This document shows, in pieces, positions 17,438-25,923 of a stretch of DNA of 64,000 nucleotides. The DNA lies in contig CAIRYQ010000123.1 in the NCBI GenBank assembly GCA_903882875.1, positions 1-64,000 on the forward strand, in the 5' to 3' direction. A program made the translations under genes and the position numbers. Each line of letters starts with the position of its first letter. Positions within the stretch are counted from its first letter, which is position 1. The notes under the pieces were generated by a model. That model had not been told where the DNA came from. It saw only the letters and a program-made list of their open reading frames with translations, and ran no database searches. Origin of the DNA: an uncultured Spartobacteria bacterium. Lineage in GTDB: Bacteria; Verrucomicrobiota; Verrucomicrobiia; Chthoniobacterales; Chthoniobacteraceae.

Positions 17438-18194
17438 TCCACCCGCGCCCGCGCCGCTGAAGCTCCTCTCCGTCGTCATCCCGGCGCGGGACGAGGAAGG
17501 CTGCATCGCGTCCACCGTCGAGCACCTCCACGTCGAGCTCACGCTGCGCGGCATCGCACACGAGATCGTGGTCGTGGATGACGGCAGCAGCGACAGGACA
17601 TGGGAGATTCTCGACTCGCTCCGCTCGCGCATCGCGGAATTGCAGCCGGTGAAAAATGAGCGCCTGCACGGTTTCGGACGCGCGGTGATTTGCGGGCTCG
17701 ATCATGCGAAAGGCGACGCCATCGTGATCATGATGGCCGACGAGTCCGACGACTGCCGCGACGTGGTGCGCTACTGGGAGAAGCTGAACGAGGGCCACGA
17801 CTGCGTCTTCGGCAGCCGCTTCATGAAGGGCGGCGGCGTGATTGACTACCCGCGCTTCAAGCTCTTCGTGAACCGCCTCGCGAATTTTTTCCTGCGCGTG
17901 CTTTTCCGCCACGGGCTCAACGACACCACGAACGCATTCAAGGCCTACCGCCGCACCGTCATCGAAGGCTGCCGCCCGCTCATCGCGCCGCATTTTAATC
18001 TCACCGTCGAACTGCCGTTGAAGGCCATCGTGCGCGGCTTCTCGTGGACCGTGATCCCGATCACCTGGCGCAACCGGCGCCACGGCGAGGCCAAGCTGAA
18101 GATCAGGGAAATGGGCAGCCGCTACCTTTTCATCTGCCTCTACGTGTGGCTGGAAAAATACTTCAGCCGCGGCGACTACAAGAAAAGGCCATGA
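17418..18194 (+). CDS. Family 2 glycosyltransferase (dolichol-phosphate mannosyltransferase-like)
   Basis: The product is 258 residues. The GT-A fold shows [31 protein letters not shown], a MMADESDD metal-binding motif and a GSRFMKGGG acceptor loop. It lacks the C-terminal membrane domain of some family members, though a hydrophobic patch lies near [14 protein letters not shown]. It probably transfers a sugar to a lipid carrier or growing glycan. Its start lies inside the end of the epimerase gene, and its stop overlaps the methyltransferase ATG (18191-18194), so the three genes form one unit. Confidence 0.87.
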   Translation: MTPAPDNPPAPAPLKLLSVVIPARDEEGCIASTVEHLHVELTLRGIAHEIVVVDDGSSDRTWEILDSLRSRIAELQPVKNERLHGFGRAVICGLDHAKGDAIVIMMADESDDCRDVVRYWEKLNEGHDCVFGSRFMKGGGVIDYPRFKLFVNRLANFFLRVLFRHGLNDTTNAFKAYRRTVIEGCRPLIAPHFNLTVELPLKAIVRGFSWTVIPITWRNRRHGEAKLKIREMGSRYLFICLYVWLEKYFSRGDYKKRP

Positions 18195-18859
18195 CCGGCA
18201 ACGAACCCGACGAACTCAGCGGCATCTACCGGCAGCGTTTTGAAAAAATGCGCGCCTACCGCACCCGCGTATGGGACGTGCTCATCCGCGGAAAATTCCA
18301 GGCCCGCGTGCAGCCCGGCGAGACCGTGCTCGATCTCGGCTGCGGCTACGGCGAATTCATCAACCAGATCCGCTGCGGGAAAAAATATGGCATGGATCTG
18401 AACCCTGACTCGCGGAAGAACCTCGCGCCCGAAGTCGAGCTGATCGAGCAGGACTGCTCGCAGCGATGGCCATTTCCCGACGGCGCGCTCGACACGATTT
18501 TTACGAGTAATTTCTTCGAGCACCTGCCTGGCAAGGCCGCGCTGAAGGCCACGCTCGACGAGGCGCACCGCTGCCTGCGGCCCGGCGGCCAGCTCATCGC
18601 CATCGGGCCGAACATCAAATTTCTGCCGGGAAAATACTGGGACTTCTGGGACCACCACCTGCCGCTCACCGAGGCTTCGCTTTCGGAAGGGCTGACGACC
18701 TGCGGCTTCACCATCCGCGAATGCGTGGACCGTTTCCTGCCCTACACGATGGTGAATGCGTGCGAAGTCCCGCCGTTCCTCATCGCCGCGTACCTGCGCT
18801 TCCCGCTCGCCTGGAAAATCCTCGGCCGCCAGTTCCTCGTCACCGCCGTCAAAAAATGA
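18191..18859 (+). CDS. Class I SAM-dependent methyltransferase
   Basis: The product is 222 residues. Motif I is VLDLGCGYGEFINQI (about 47-61), followed by the acidic loop YGMDLNPDS. The post-motif FTSNFFEHLPGKAALKATL, then CLRPGGQLIAIGPN, is typical of Methyltransf_11/25 enzymes. The substrate is unknown. Its tight coupling to an epimerase and a glycosyltransferase suggests O- or C-methylation of a surface sugar. It converges with the polymerase gene on the other strand, with 20 bases between the stops. Confidence 0.88.
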   Translation: MTGNEPDELSGIYRQRFEKMRAYRTRVWDVLIRGKFQARVQPGETVLDLGCGYGEFINQIRCGKKYGMDLNPDSRKNLAPEVELIEQDCSQRWPFPDGALDTIFTSNFFEHLPGKAALKATLDEAHRCLRPGGQLIAIGPNIKFLPGKYWDFWDHHLPLTEASLSEGLTTCGFTIRECVDRFLPYTMVNACEVPPFLIAAYLRFPLAWKILGRQFLVTAVKK

Positions 18860-18879
18860 CCCGGCCCGCGGGTGCGCGG

Positions 18880-20418
18880 CTATGCGCGCCGGACAGGCCG
18901 GAATGGACGCACGCCCGCGAGCTGCGACGCACGCAGCGGCAGCAGCGGTGCTTCCTTGGGAGCCTCGGATGGTTCCTTTTTCCGGCTGATCAGCCGCGCC
19001 AGTGCGCCGAGGAACAGCCAATACAGGGCGTTCAGCGGAAATGTCGTGATCACGGCCTTTACCAAAACCTCCGCGGCGGTCCACCCCGCGAGCAGCGCGG
19101 CGAGCAGGACGGCGAGCGTCCGGTCGCGGCCTTTCGGCATCGCGAGCAGCTTGCGATGGAACCACACGACCATCACCGTCGCGCCGATCAGGAGAACAGC
19201 GAGGCCCACCACTCCGTGTTCGATGAGAATCGTGGAGATGGGATCATGGTTGAAGGTGAGGTCGGTCATCTCCGTGATGTCACGAAGTCCGAACAGGCTG
19301 TACATTTCCTTGCTCGACATCAGATTGATGAATCCTTTCAGCCGGTCGCTGTAGGTCGAGATGGTCAGGACCGAGACGCCGTAGTCCGACTGCACCATGT
19401 GGGCAGGGTCAATGTCCGGCAAGTGTTCGAGAAGGAATCCAGCGGACAGGATCAGCGCGATGAATCCTCCGACAGCCGTGGAATAGAAAAGCAGCGTGCC
19501 TTTCCCTGATCGGAAGCAGGCGAACGCGATCAGTGCGATGATCCAGACGATGTGCGATGACCTCACGAGCGAGCCAAATGCGCCTGCGAAAAAGATCAGC
19601 GACATGATGATCGAGCTGGCCGTCTCGCCCGGTTGCAGCGGACGGTGGCGCCGCGCAAACCTCGGGTAAAGCGCGAGCAACGCGAAGCCGGCGCAGAGCG
19701 TCCCATAGACGCCGGCGGAGTTCAGCGTCGAGAACGGGCGCGGGCGGATTTCGTAGAGCTGCTTGGCCTCAATGGTCAGGCCGCTGCGCAGGTATTCCAC
19801 CTCGAAGTCGGCCATCCCAAACGTGAGCTGCACCAGCCCGTAGAGCGCAACCGGGATGAAGATGAGGAGAGCGGTGCGCAGAAACTTCTCAACTTGTGTG
19901 GCGTTCTCAAAGAGCCGCATGCCCACGACAGCGGCGACCGTATAGACGCCATGATTCACCGCGTCCTTTGCGGCTTCGATCAATGTGCCGCCCCTTCGCA
20001 ATGCGGTGATGAAGCTCGCCGCCGCCAGAATCACGGCCACCATTGCCAGAAAGATCTCCATGGGACGGTACCGGAGCATGTGAAAAATCCGCCGCGTCAC
20101 GATGGAAAAAAGGAGGCCCATCACGACCGCCGGCGCGGCCATCAGGACGTTGGAGACCTGATCCATGCTGAGGGTGCCGAAGATCACCAGCAGGCGTTTT
20201 GTCAGATCCGAATAGGCGCACACGCACAGCAGCAGGATGAGCCCGACGCGCGGCGCGATGATCGCGATCTGCACCATCACCAGCGTCGCCAGAATGCAGA
20301 ACGCGGCCAGCGGATTGCCGGCCTTCAGCAGCCAGATCGCCGCCGCCGCCGCCGCGCCTGTGCCGAGCGTCGGGACGACGAATCGTATCCAGGGGTTGTG
20401 CAGGTCATAGACGTTCAT
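18880..20418 (-). CDS. O-antigen ligase/polymerase-like multi-spanning membrane protein
   Basis: The product is 512 residues from ATG 20418; another start at 20445 adds 9. About ten or more hydrophobic segments are spread along the chain, with a long loop containing RPFSTLNSAGVYGTLCAGF, which resembles the Wzy_C/RfaL signature region. A second loop, about 370-430, includes YGVSVLTISTYSDRLKGF. The C-terminus is a charged cytoplasmic tail (ISRKKEPSEAPKEAP). It probably polymerises or attaches a lipid-linked glycan made by the flanking genes. It is transcribed opposite to them and lies divergent to the GT9 gene, with 115 bases between the two starts. Confidence 0.8.
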   Translation of the reverse strand: MNVYDLHNPWIRFVVPTLGTGAAAAAAIWLLKAGNPLAAFCILATLVMVQIAIIAPRVGLILLLCVCAYSDLTKRLLVIFGTLSMDQVSNVLMAAPAVVMGLLFSIVTRRIFHMLRYRPMEIFLAMVAVILAAASFITALRRGGTLIEAAKDAVNHGVYTVAAVVGMRLFENATQVEKFLRTALLIFIPVALYGLVQLTFGMADFEVEYLRSGLTIEAKQLYEIRPRPFSTLNSAGVYGTLCAGFALLALYPRFARRHRPLQPGETASSIIMSLIFFAGAFGSLVRSSHIVWIIALIAFACFRSGKGTLLFYSTAVGGFIALILSAGFLLEHLPDIDPAHMVQSDYGVSVLTISTYSDRLKGFINLMSSKEMYSLFGLRDITEMTDLTFNHDPISTILIEHGVVGLAVLLIGATVMVVWFHRKLLAMPKGRDRTLAVLLAALLAGWTAAEVLVKAVITTFPLNALYWLFLGALARLISRKKEPSEAPKEAPLLPLRASQLAGVRPFRPVRRA

Positions 20419-20533
20419 CGGTACGAAATGGGGAAAACCCGGCATGTTACATGTGCGGCGGGCAAAATCAATGAAGCCGCTCCCGGATGTCTTGTCAGAA
20501 ATGACGGCCCGCCTTAGTGCTTCCCGCCCTGCA

Positions 20534-21595
20534 ATGAGAATCGGCATCTACCGCACCTGCGGCATCGGCGACGCTGTCCAGCTCACGCCCCTGTTCCAGC
20601 AGATCCGCGCCGATTTTCCTGATGCGAAGGTCACTTTCTTCACGAGTGAAAACGTCGCGCCGCTCCTCGATGGCTGCCCGTTTCTGGACGAGACGGTGCC
20701 CTTTCCCAGCAGCCTCCTCGCAGGCACCGCCGCCGAATGGGGCGGCTTCCCGATGTGGAGACAGATCGCGCGCCGGGGAAAGTGGGATCTGTTTCTGGAT
20801 CTCGAGCCGCGCTGGCGTCGCTCGCTCGGCATCATGCTCGTCCGCGCCGGGCGCAAAGGCGGACTGCAGGGCGACGGATGGAAGCCGGTGCGGTTGTTCG
20901 ATGAATTTCTGATCCAACATCCTGCGGGCTTGGATCGCGGCCATTCCTCGGCCCGCTATCTGGAGCTTTGGCAAAAGGTCACGGGCAACAAAGATCGCAG
21001 GCTGGGCTATAATTTGGATCATGTTCTCGCGTCGCCGGCCAGCTTGCCCGAACTGCCCGCCCGTTTTGTCTGCCTGGTGCCCGGTGCCGGCAATGCCATG
21101 AATCCCGGGGAAGCCAAACGATGGCCGTTCACGAACTGGCTGCGCCTCGCGGGGCAGCTTGCTGAAGCCGGCTTCATTCCTGTCTGGCTGGGTTCGGCGG
21201 AAGATGAACGGCTGTTTCCGACAGGAGGCACCGGCATCAACCTCATGGGTCGGCTCGACCTCCGGCAGGCATGCCAGACTGTCGGCAAAGGCATGGCGCT
21301 CATCGGCAACGATTCCGCGCTCTTTCACATCGCCCTCGCAACGAGGACAAAGGCCGTGGGGCTCTTCGGCCCCACCAATCCCCAGCGGACCGGCCCGTTC
21401 AGAAATCCCAGCTCGTTGATCTTGAAGGCGCGCTTCGGGCGCGTCGCGCCCGCGCTTCTCGCCAGGCACGGTACCGACGCAGATCGGGACGCACTTGATG
21501 CCTGCGTTCCCATGCAAGAACTCGGACTCGATCTGGTTTCGCACGAGGTGTTCGGGTATCTCGCCGCTTCTCCAAATTCTCCAGAACTCCAATGA
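20534..21595 (+). CDS. Family 9 glycosyltransferase (heptosyltransferase-like)
   Basis: The product is 353 residues from ATG 20534 (MRIGIYRTCGIGDAVQLTPL). The GIGD motif and the later VPGAGNAMNPGEAKRWP, GMALIGNDSALFHIALA and VGLFGPTNPQRTGP phrases are those of ADP-heptose:LPS heptosyltransferases and relatives. It probably adds a heptose or similar sugar to a lipopolysaccharide core or other surface glycan. The open frame upstream to 20444 overlaps the divergent polymerase gene start and was left out. Its stop overlaps the next ATG at 21592-21595. Confidence 0.88.
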   Translation: MRIGIYRTCGIGDAVQLTPLFQQIRADFPDAKVTFFTSENVAPLLDGCPFLDETVPFPSSLLAGTAAEWGGFPMWRQIARRGKWDLFLDLEPRWRRSLGIMLVRAGRKGGLQGDGWKPVRLFDEFLIQHPAGLDRGHSSARYLELWQKVTGNKDRRLGYNLDHVLASPASLPELPARFVCLVPGAGNAMNPGEAKRWPFTNWLRLAGQLAEAGFIPVWLGSAEDERLFPTGGTGINLMGRLDLRQACQTVGKGMALIGNDSALFHIALATRTKAVGLFGPTNPQRTGPFRNPSSLILKARFGRVAPALLARHGTDADRDALDACVPMQELGLDLVSHEVFGYLAASPNSPELQ

Positions 21596-22704
21596 CCCGG
21601 CCAGAGATCAAAGCACACACCGGTCTGCGCGGACTCGCGGCCCTGAATGTAATGTGCGGACATATCGGGCTGGACCATTGGTTCCCATACCTCCGAGGGA
21701 CACAAAATTACCTGCTCTTTGGCAATCAGGCGGTTGATTTGTTCTTTGTCCTCTCCGGCTTCATCCTTGCCTACAGCTATCATCCCAAGGATGAGTGCGA
21801 GCAGGCGGATTTCTCATGGGGAAATTTTTTCGTTGCCCGGCTGGCGCGCATTTATCCTCTGCATCTGGCTACGCTCATCATCATGGGTCTCATGGCCTGG
21901 CAAGCGGGAAGGCACGGCCTCATCTCAGCCGAATACCGTTCACAAGACTTTGTGATCCAATTGCTCCTCCTGAGCTCTCTTCCTGTCATCGGAGTAGCCC
22001 GGCCGTGGAACTACCCGTCGTGGTCCATCAGCACCGAGTGGATTTGTTACCTCTGCTGTTTTCCCGTCTCATTTTACGCGCGTCGAAAGTTGACGGCGAA
22101 GATCGCCCTGATCGGCGTTCTGGCGTTGACGGCCATCGCCGTAAGCTGGCTCGTCCAAGTCCCTGCAGGTGAAAATCTGGGGATGGGCGTCACCGCGCTG
22201 CTCCGCGGGATCTGCGGTTTCTTTGCCGGCTCGTTGCTCCATCATCTTTCCATCCACGCGCCTCACCTGCGCGCGCTTGCCGCGCGATCCCTGCCCTGGT
22301 TGTTTCTGGCGGTCATGCTGCTTTCGATCGCGAGCCGTGCCGGACTCGTGTCTGCCTGGCTGATGCTCATCCTCTGGCCTCCTCTCGTGCTCGGCACCAC
22401 GGAACGCGGCTCATTCGTCACAGCGGCGCTGTCGCACCCGGCCGCCCTGTTTCTCGGTGAACTCAGCTACTCCCTCTACATGCTGCATGCGGTCTTCGGC
22501 AGAATGGCCAACGCAACCCTGTTCCACGGAAGCCCCTGGTCACCCGCTGTCTCCACGATTGCCGGTGTGCTCTTCATCATCGCAATCTTTGCCGCCTCCA
22601 TGCTGTCGTATCGCTTTTTGGAAAGGCCGGCGCGCGACTGGATCCGATCAAAATTTGGCCGGCGCATGAGGAAAGACACCCCGGACTCGGGCCTCACCCA
22701 TTGA
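21592..22704 (+). CDS. Acyltransferase 3 family membrane protein (OafA/YrhL-like), first copy
   Basis: The product is 370 residues. The start HTGLRGLAALNVMCGHIGLDH holds the conserved RG(L)AAL and His of acyltransferase 3 enzymes. It continues with DLFFVLSGFILAY and the FFVARLARIYPLHLATL segment. About ten membrane helices follow. Such proteins transfer acetyl or other acyl groups from the cytoplasm to surface sugars. It overlaps the GT9 stop by ATGA and is itself overlapped by the next acyltransferase (22701-22704). Confidence 0.9.
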   Translation: MTRPEIKAHTGLRGLAALNVMCGHIGLDHWFPYLRGTQNYLLFGNQAVDLFFVLSGFILAYSYHPKDECEQADFSWGNFFVARLARIYPLHLATLIIMGLMAWQAGRHGLISAEYRSQDFVIQLLLLSSLPVIGVARPWNYPSWSISTEWICYLCCFPVSFYARRKLTAKIALIGVLALTAIAVSWLVQVPAGENLGMGVTALLRGICGFFAGSLLHHLSIHAPHLRALAARSLPWLFLAVMLLSIASRAGLVSAWLMLILWPPLVLGTTERGSFVTAALSHPAALFLGELSYSLYMLHAVFGRMANATLFHGSPWSPAVSTIAGVLFIIAIFAASMLSYRFLERPARDWIRSKFGRRMRKDTPDSGLTH

Positions 22705-23786
22705 CTGTCTTGAAAGCAGCCTCCTTCGGCCCCAAGTCCACCCATCTGCCTTTGCTCACCGAAGCCCGCGGCGTGGCCGCCCTCCTCGTCGTGCATGTTC
22801 ATCTGCTCGTCTGGCACCTCCCGATCATCCGCGGCAGTTGGCGCTGCGCTACCGTGATCGTGAGCTATGGCTGGCTCGCTGTGGACTTCTTCTTTGTCCT
22901 GAGCGGTTTCGTCCTCGCCCATGTCTATGCGGGGCAATTTTCCATCTGGCCGGACCGCGTCCATTTGCGGTCGTTTTTTCAGGCACGCTTTGCCCGCATC
23001 TATCCGCTGCATCTTTTGGCCTCGACGGGATTTTTCCTGCTCACGGCCGGCTTTTCCGGCGTCTGGTCGTGGGGGCCATACTTGCACGATGTCTTTCTCG
23101 TCAATGCGCTGCCAAAGCTCTGGCCACTGAACATCCACTCGTGGTCCATCGGCGCAGAGGCCGTAACTTATCTTTTTGCACCGCTCATGATCGCCTTCGC
23201 CGGACGGCTGTCCAAGACTGCACTGTTCTTGGGACTCGGCGGCAGCGCAGCCTCCCTTGCCTATCTGGTCATCGGGCGATGGGGCGGGCATGACTATCAT
23301 TCCGTCTTCCGGTGTCTTCCCGAATTCTTCGCCGGAGTCCTGCTTTACCAGTTCTATCTGCGCCATCCGTTGAGACCGGCAGCCGCAGTCATCGGTGTGT
23401 CAGCCGCAATCGCGGCCCTGTTCATCTTGGTAAGCGGCGTGCTTCGTCCGCCGCTGGACAGCCTTGCCTGCTTGGTGCCCATCGCGCTGCTTGTTCTTGC
23501 CCTTCCGCAATTACCCGCCCCGCTCATCCGTAAATTGGCAGTGCCTCCCCTCCGGTTTCTGGGCGACATTTCCTACTCCGTCTATCTGCTGCATCCATTG
23601 TTGCTCCTTTTCATCCCCGGATGGAAGGAGCGGCTGCATCACGCCGGCCTGGCCGATTCCGGGATCGAATGGATCGTCTATGCGGCGGCTTTCGCCCTGC
23701 TCGTGGCGGGATCGTGGCTGGCGTATCGCTGGCTCGAACTCCCGTGCCGGACATTGCTCCGACCTGGAGGCGTCCGCAAAAACTAA
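22701..23786 (+). CDS. Acyltransferase 3 family membrane protein, second copy (TTG start)
   Basis: The product is 361 residues. The frame begins with TTG at 22701, which overlaps the previous stop as TTGA; no ATG lies before the conserved LLTEARGVAALLVVHVHLLV. Family landmarks are AVDFFFVLSGFVLAH and RSFFQARFARIYPLHLL, then about ten membrane helices. It is related to, but clearly different from, the preceding copy, so tandem duplication followed by divergence, or recruitment for a second acyl site, are both possible. The next gene starts 54 bases downstream. Confidence 0.88.
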   Translation: MTVLKAASFGPKSTHLPLLTEARGVAALLVVHVHLLVWHLPIIRGSWRCATVIVSYGWLAVDFFFVLSGFVLAHVYAGQFSIWPDRVHLRSFFQARFARIYPLHLLASTGFFLLTAGFSGVWSWGPYLHDVFLVNALPKLWPLNIHSWSIGAEAVTYLFAPLMIAFAGRLSKTALFLGLGGSAASLAYLVIGRWGGHDYHSVFRCLPEFFAGVLLYQFYLRHPLRPAAAVIGVSAAIAALFILVSGVLRPPLDSLACLVPIALLVLALPQLPAPLIRKLAVPPLRFLGDISYSVYLLHPLLLLFIPGWKERLHHAGLADSGIEWIVYAAAFALLVAGSWLAYRWLELPCRTLLRPGGVRKN

Positions 23787-23840
23787 GATCCCGCCAGCTC
23801 GCCGCTGGACAGCGCCGGGCACACGCGGGACACTCGTTGC

Positions 23841-24728
23841 GTGGCCACCGACCGACTCGCCGAGCAATTTCTCGAACATCTCGAAGTGGAGCGCAACGTC
23901 TCGCCGCTCACGCTCACGAACTACCGGCACGCGCTGGAAAGTTTCCGCAAATCCGTCGCGCAGCCGGCGTGGAAGGATCTGCGTCCGGATCATTTCCGAC
24001 GCTACCTTTTCGAGCAGATGAAGGCCGGCCTCGCGAAGCCTACGGTGCGGCTGCACTTCGCGGCGCTGCGGACTTTCTACCGCTTCCTCACCGAGCGCCA
24101 CGGGCTGAAGGACAATCCGCTCAAGCAGGTGCAGCTCCCGAAACTCGATCGCGGCCTGCCCGTCGTGCTCACGCGCCAGCAGATTGATGCGCTGCTCGCC
24201 GCGCCGCTCGCGATGGAAAAATCGGATCGCGCGCCGAAGTGGATGCCGCTGCGCGATGCGGCGACGCTCGAACTTTTCTACAGCAGCGGCCTGCGTCTCG
24301 CGGAAGTCGCGGCGCTTGATGTGCGCGACGTGGATGAGTTCACCGAGAGCGTGCGCGTGCTGGGCAAAGGCCGGAAGGAGCGCGTGGTGCCGGTGGGCGA
24401 TCTCGTACTGAAGGCGATCCAAAAATACCGCCAGGCCGCGGGTGTGAACACGGGCCCGCTTTTCATCAACAAATCGCGCCGCCGGCTGAGCACGCGCAAT
24501 ATGCAGGAGTCGCTGAAGCGGTATCTCGCCTTCGCCGGCATCCCGCGCACGATTTCGCTGCACAAGCTGCGGCACAGCTTCGCGACGCACATGCTCGATG
24601 CGGGCGCGGACCTGCGCAGCGTGCAGTCGCTCCTCGGCCACGCGAGCCTCTCGACGACGCAGATCTACACGCACGTCACCACCGAACGGCTGAAAAAGGC
24701 CTACGACGACGCGCACCCGCGTGCGTAG
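23841..24728 (+). CDS. xerC: Tyrosine recombinase XerC/XerD
   Basis: The product is 295 residues with a GTG start at 23841. An N-terminal SAM-like core-binding domain (about 5-100; FLEHLEVERNVSPLTLTNY) precedes the catalytic domain. All active-site residues are present: R152 (GLRLAEV), K176 (GKGRKER), H241 and R244 (HKLRHSF), H267 (LLGHAS) and nucleophile Y276 (QIYTHV). Length and motifs fit the housekeeping XerC/XerD enzymes that resolve chromosome dimers at dif, rather than a phage integrase. Whether it is C or D cannot be decided here. Its 3' end meets the arsC gene with 3 bases between stops. Confidence 0.9.
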   Translation: MATDRLAEQFLEHLEVERNVSPLTLTNYRHALESFRKSVAQPAWKDLRPDHFRRYLFEQMKAGLAKPTVRLHFAALRTFYRFLTERHGLKDNPLKQVQLPKLDRGLPVVLTRQQIDALLAAPLAMEKSDRAPKWMPLRDAATLELFYSSGLRLAEVAALDVRDVDEFTESVRVLGKGRKERVVPVGDLVLKAIQKYRQAAGVNTGPLFINKSRRRLSTRNMQESLKRYLAFAGIPRTISLHKLRHSFATHMLDAGADLRSVQSLLGHASLSTTQIYTHVTTERLKKAYDDAHPRA

Positions 24729-24731
24729 CGG

Positions 24732-25187
24732 TCAGGCGTTGAGCTTTGCCTCGTCGAGCCGGCCGGCGGCGTAGGCTTGGAAAGTGCGCGCGATTTCATC
24801 CCGCACGCGGCGGAAGACGGCAAACTGTTCCTCCTCGGTGCCGGTCGCGTGCGCGGGATCGTCGAAGCCCCAGTGGTGGCGGTTCACCTGGCCGGGGAAC
24901 ATCGGGCACACTTGATCGGCGTTGCCGCAGACGGTGATGACGGTCTCGACTTTCTCGGTGAGGAATTCACTGAGGTGTTTCGAGCGGTGCGTGGAAATAT
25001 CAATGCCGATCTCGGCGAGCGCCTTGATCGCGAGCGGGTGGACGTGGCCCGCGGGTTTCGATCCTGCGCTCGCGACGCGCAGCGCATCGCCTGCGGCGGC
25101 ACGCAGGATTCCCTCGGCGATGTGCGAGCGGCACGAGTTGCCGGTGCAGAGAATGAGAACGAGCGGTGCTTCGGAAAGGATGCCCAT
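24732..25187 (-). CDS. arsC: Arsenate reductase, low-molecular-weight phosphatase type
   Basis: The product is 151 residues. The P-loop CTGNSCRS (Cys14 to Arg20) is that of the LMW-phosphatase family. The further motifs [30 protein letters not shown] and [16 protein letters not shown] match thioredoxin-coupled arsenate reductases, with Cys residues at VC and VCP that could form the relay disulfide. The [10 protein letters not shown] segment is also characteristic. It reduces arsenate to arsenite in the cytoplasm. It starts 3 bases after the aquaporin gene, which suggests arsenite leaves through the channel. No arsR, arsB or acr3 is visible nearby. Confidence 0.92.
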   Translation of the reverse strand: MGILSEAPLVLILCTGNSCRSHIAEGILRAAAGDALRVASAGSKPAGHVHPLAIKALAEIGIDISTHRSKHLSEFLTEKVETVITVCGNADQVCPMFPGQVNRHHWGFDDPAHATGTEEEQFAVFRRVRDEIARTFQAYAAGRLDEAKLNA

Positions 25188-25190
25188 GTC

Positions 25191-25850
25191 TCAGGCGGTG
25201 CGGCAGCATCCACGATCACGGACTCCGCAGCAGGCTGGCACGGCGAGCAGCGCGCCGAGCACGGGCGCGCCGAGATAAATCCACAGGTGCCCGATGTGTC
25301 CGCTCACGAGCGCGGGCGCGAGCGACCGGGCGGGGTTCATCGAAGCCCCGCAGATCGGCCCGGCGAACATCGCCTCAAGCCCGATGAGCGCACCGATGGC
25401 GATGCCTGCGGTGAGGCCCTTCTCCTTCGCACCGGTGCTGACGCTGAGCACGACGAGCATGAGAAAAAATGTGAGCAGCACTTCGAGCACGAAGCTTTGT
25501 GATGCAGCGCCCGCGGGCAGCGTCGCGCCGAGGTGTGCATTTGCGGGAAACAAAAATCTCAGCACGCCGCTCGCGGCGAACGCGCCCGTGCACTGCGCGG
25601 CGATGTAGCCGGGGACGCTGCGCCATTCGCTGCGGCCTGCGGCGGCGAAGCCGATGGTCACGGCGGGATTCAGGTGCGCACCACTCACATCACCGAAGCA
25701 GTAAATCATCACAAGCACGACGAGGCCGAACGTGAGCGCGATACCTGCGTGTCCGAGGGCGCCGGTCTGCTCGTTCACGACGATCGCACCGGTGCCTGCG
25801 AAGACGAGGCCGAAGGTGCCGAGGAATTCGGCGAGAAGTTTTTTCAACAT
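25191..25850 (-). CDS. aqpS: MIP-family channel, AqpS-like (probable arsenite exit channel)
   Basis: The 219-residue product has six hydrophobic segments and both channel motifs, SGAHLNPAVTIGF (NPA at 61-63) and GASMNPARSLAPAL (NPA at 172-174, followed by Arg175). By eye, the AqpZ selectivity-filter His aligns with Ala160, which suggests a wider, glyceroporin-like pore. The C-terminus ends in CCGVRDRGCCRTA, with four Cys in two pairs, a possible thiol-metal site. Together with the adjacent arsC this recalls the AqpS/ArsC arrangement of rhizobia, in which arsenite flows out through the channel. Upstream frame to 26012 overlaps the permease gene and was excluded. Confidence 0.85.
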   Translation of the reverse strand: MLKKLLAEFLGTFGLVFAGTGAIVVNEQTGALGHAGIALTFGLVVLVMIYCFGDVSGAHLNPAVTIGFAAAGRSEWRSVPGYIAAQCTGAFAASGVLRFLFPANAHLGATLPAGAASQSFVLEVLLTFFLMLVVLSVSTGAKEKGLTAGIAIGALIGLEAMFAGPICGASMNPARSLAPALVSGHIGHLWIYLGAPVLGALLAVPACCGVRDRGCCRTA

Positions 25851-25862
25851 GACGATGGGAAC

Positions 25863-25890
25863 AGAATACGGCGTATCGGCAAAGTTACAA
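25863..25890 (-). promoter_or_regulatory. Putative sigma70-type promoter of the aquaporin-arsC pair
   Basis: On the minus strand TTGTAA (25890-25885) and TATTCT (25868-25863) are separated by 16 bases, a good match to -35 and -10 boxes. Transcription would begin a few bases before the ATG at 25850, giving a very short leader. The small palindrome ATACGCCGTAT overlaps the -10 box and could be an operator, but no regulator gene is adjacent. Confidence 0.4.
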
Positions 25891-25923
25891 TCTGGCGGCG
25901 TGATGGCGCACGTAATTGCGGTT

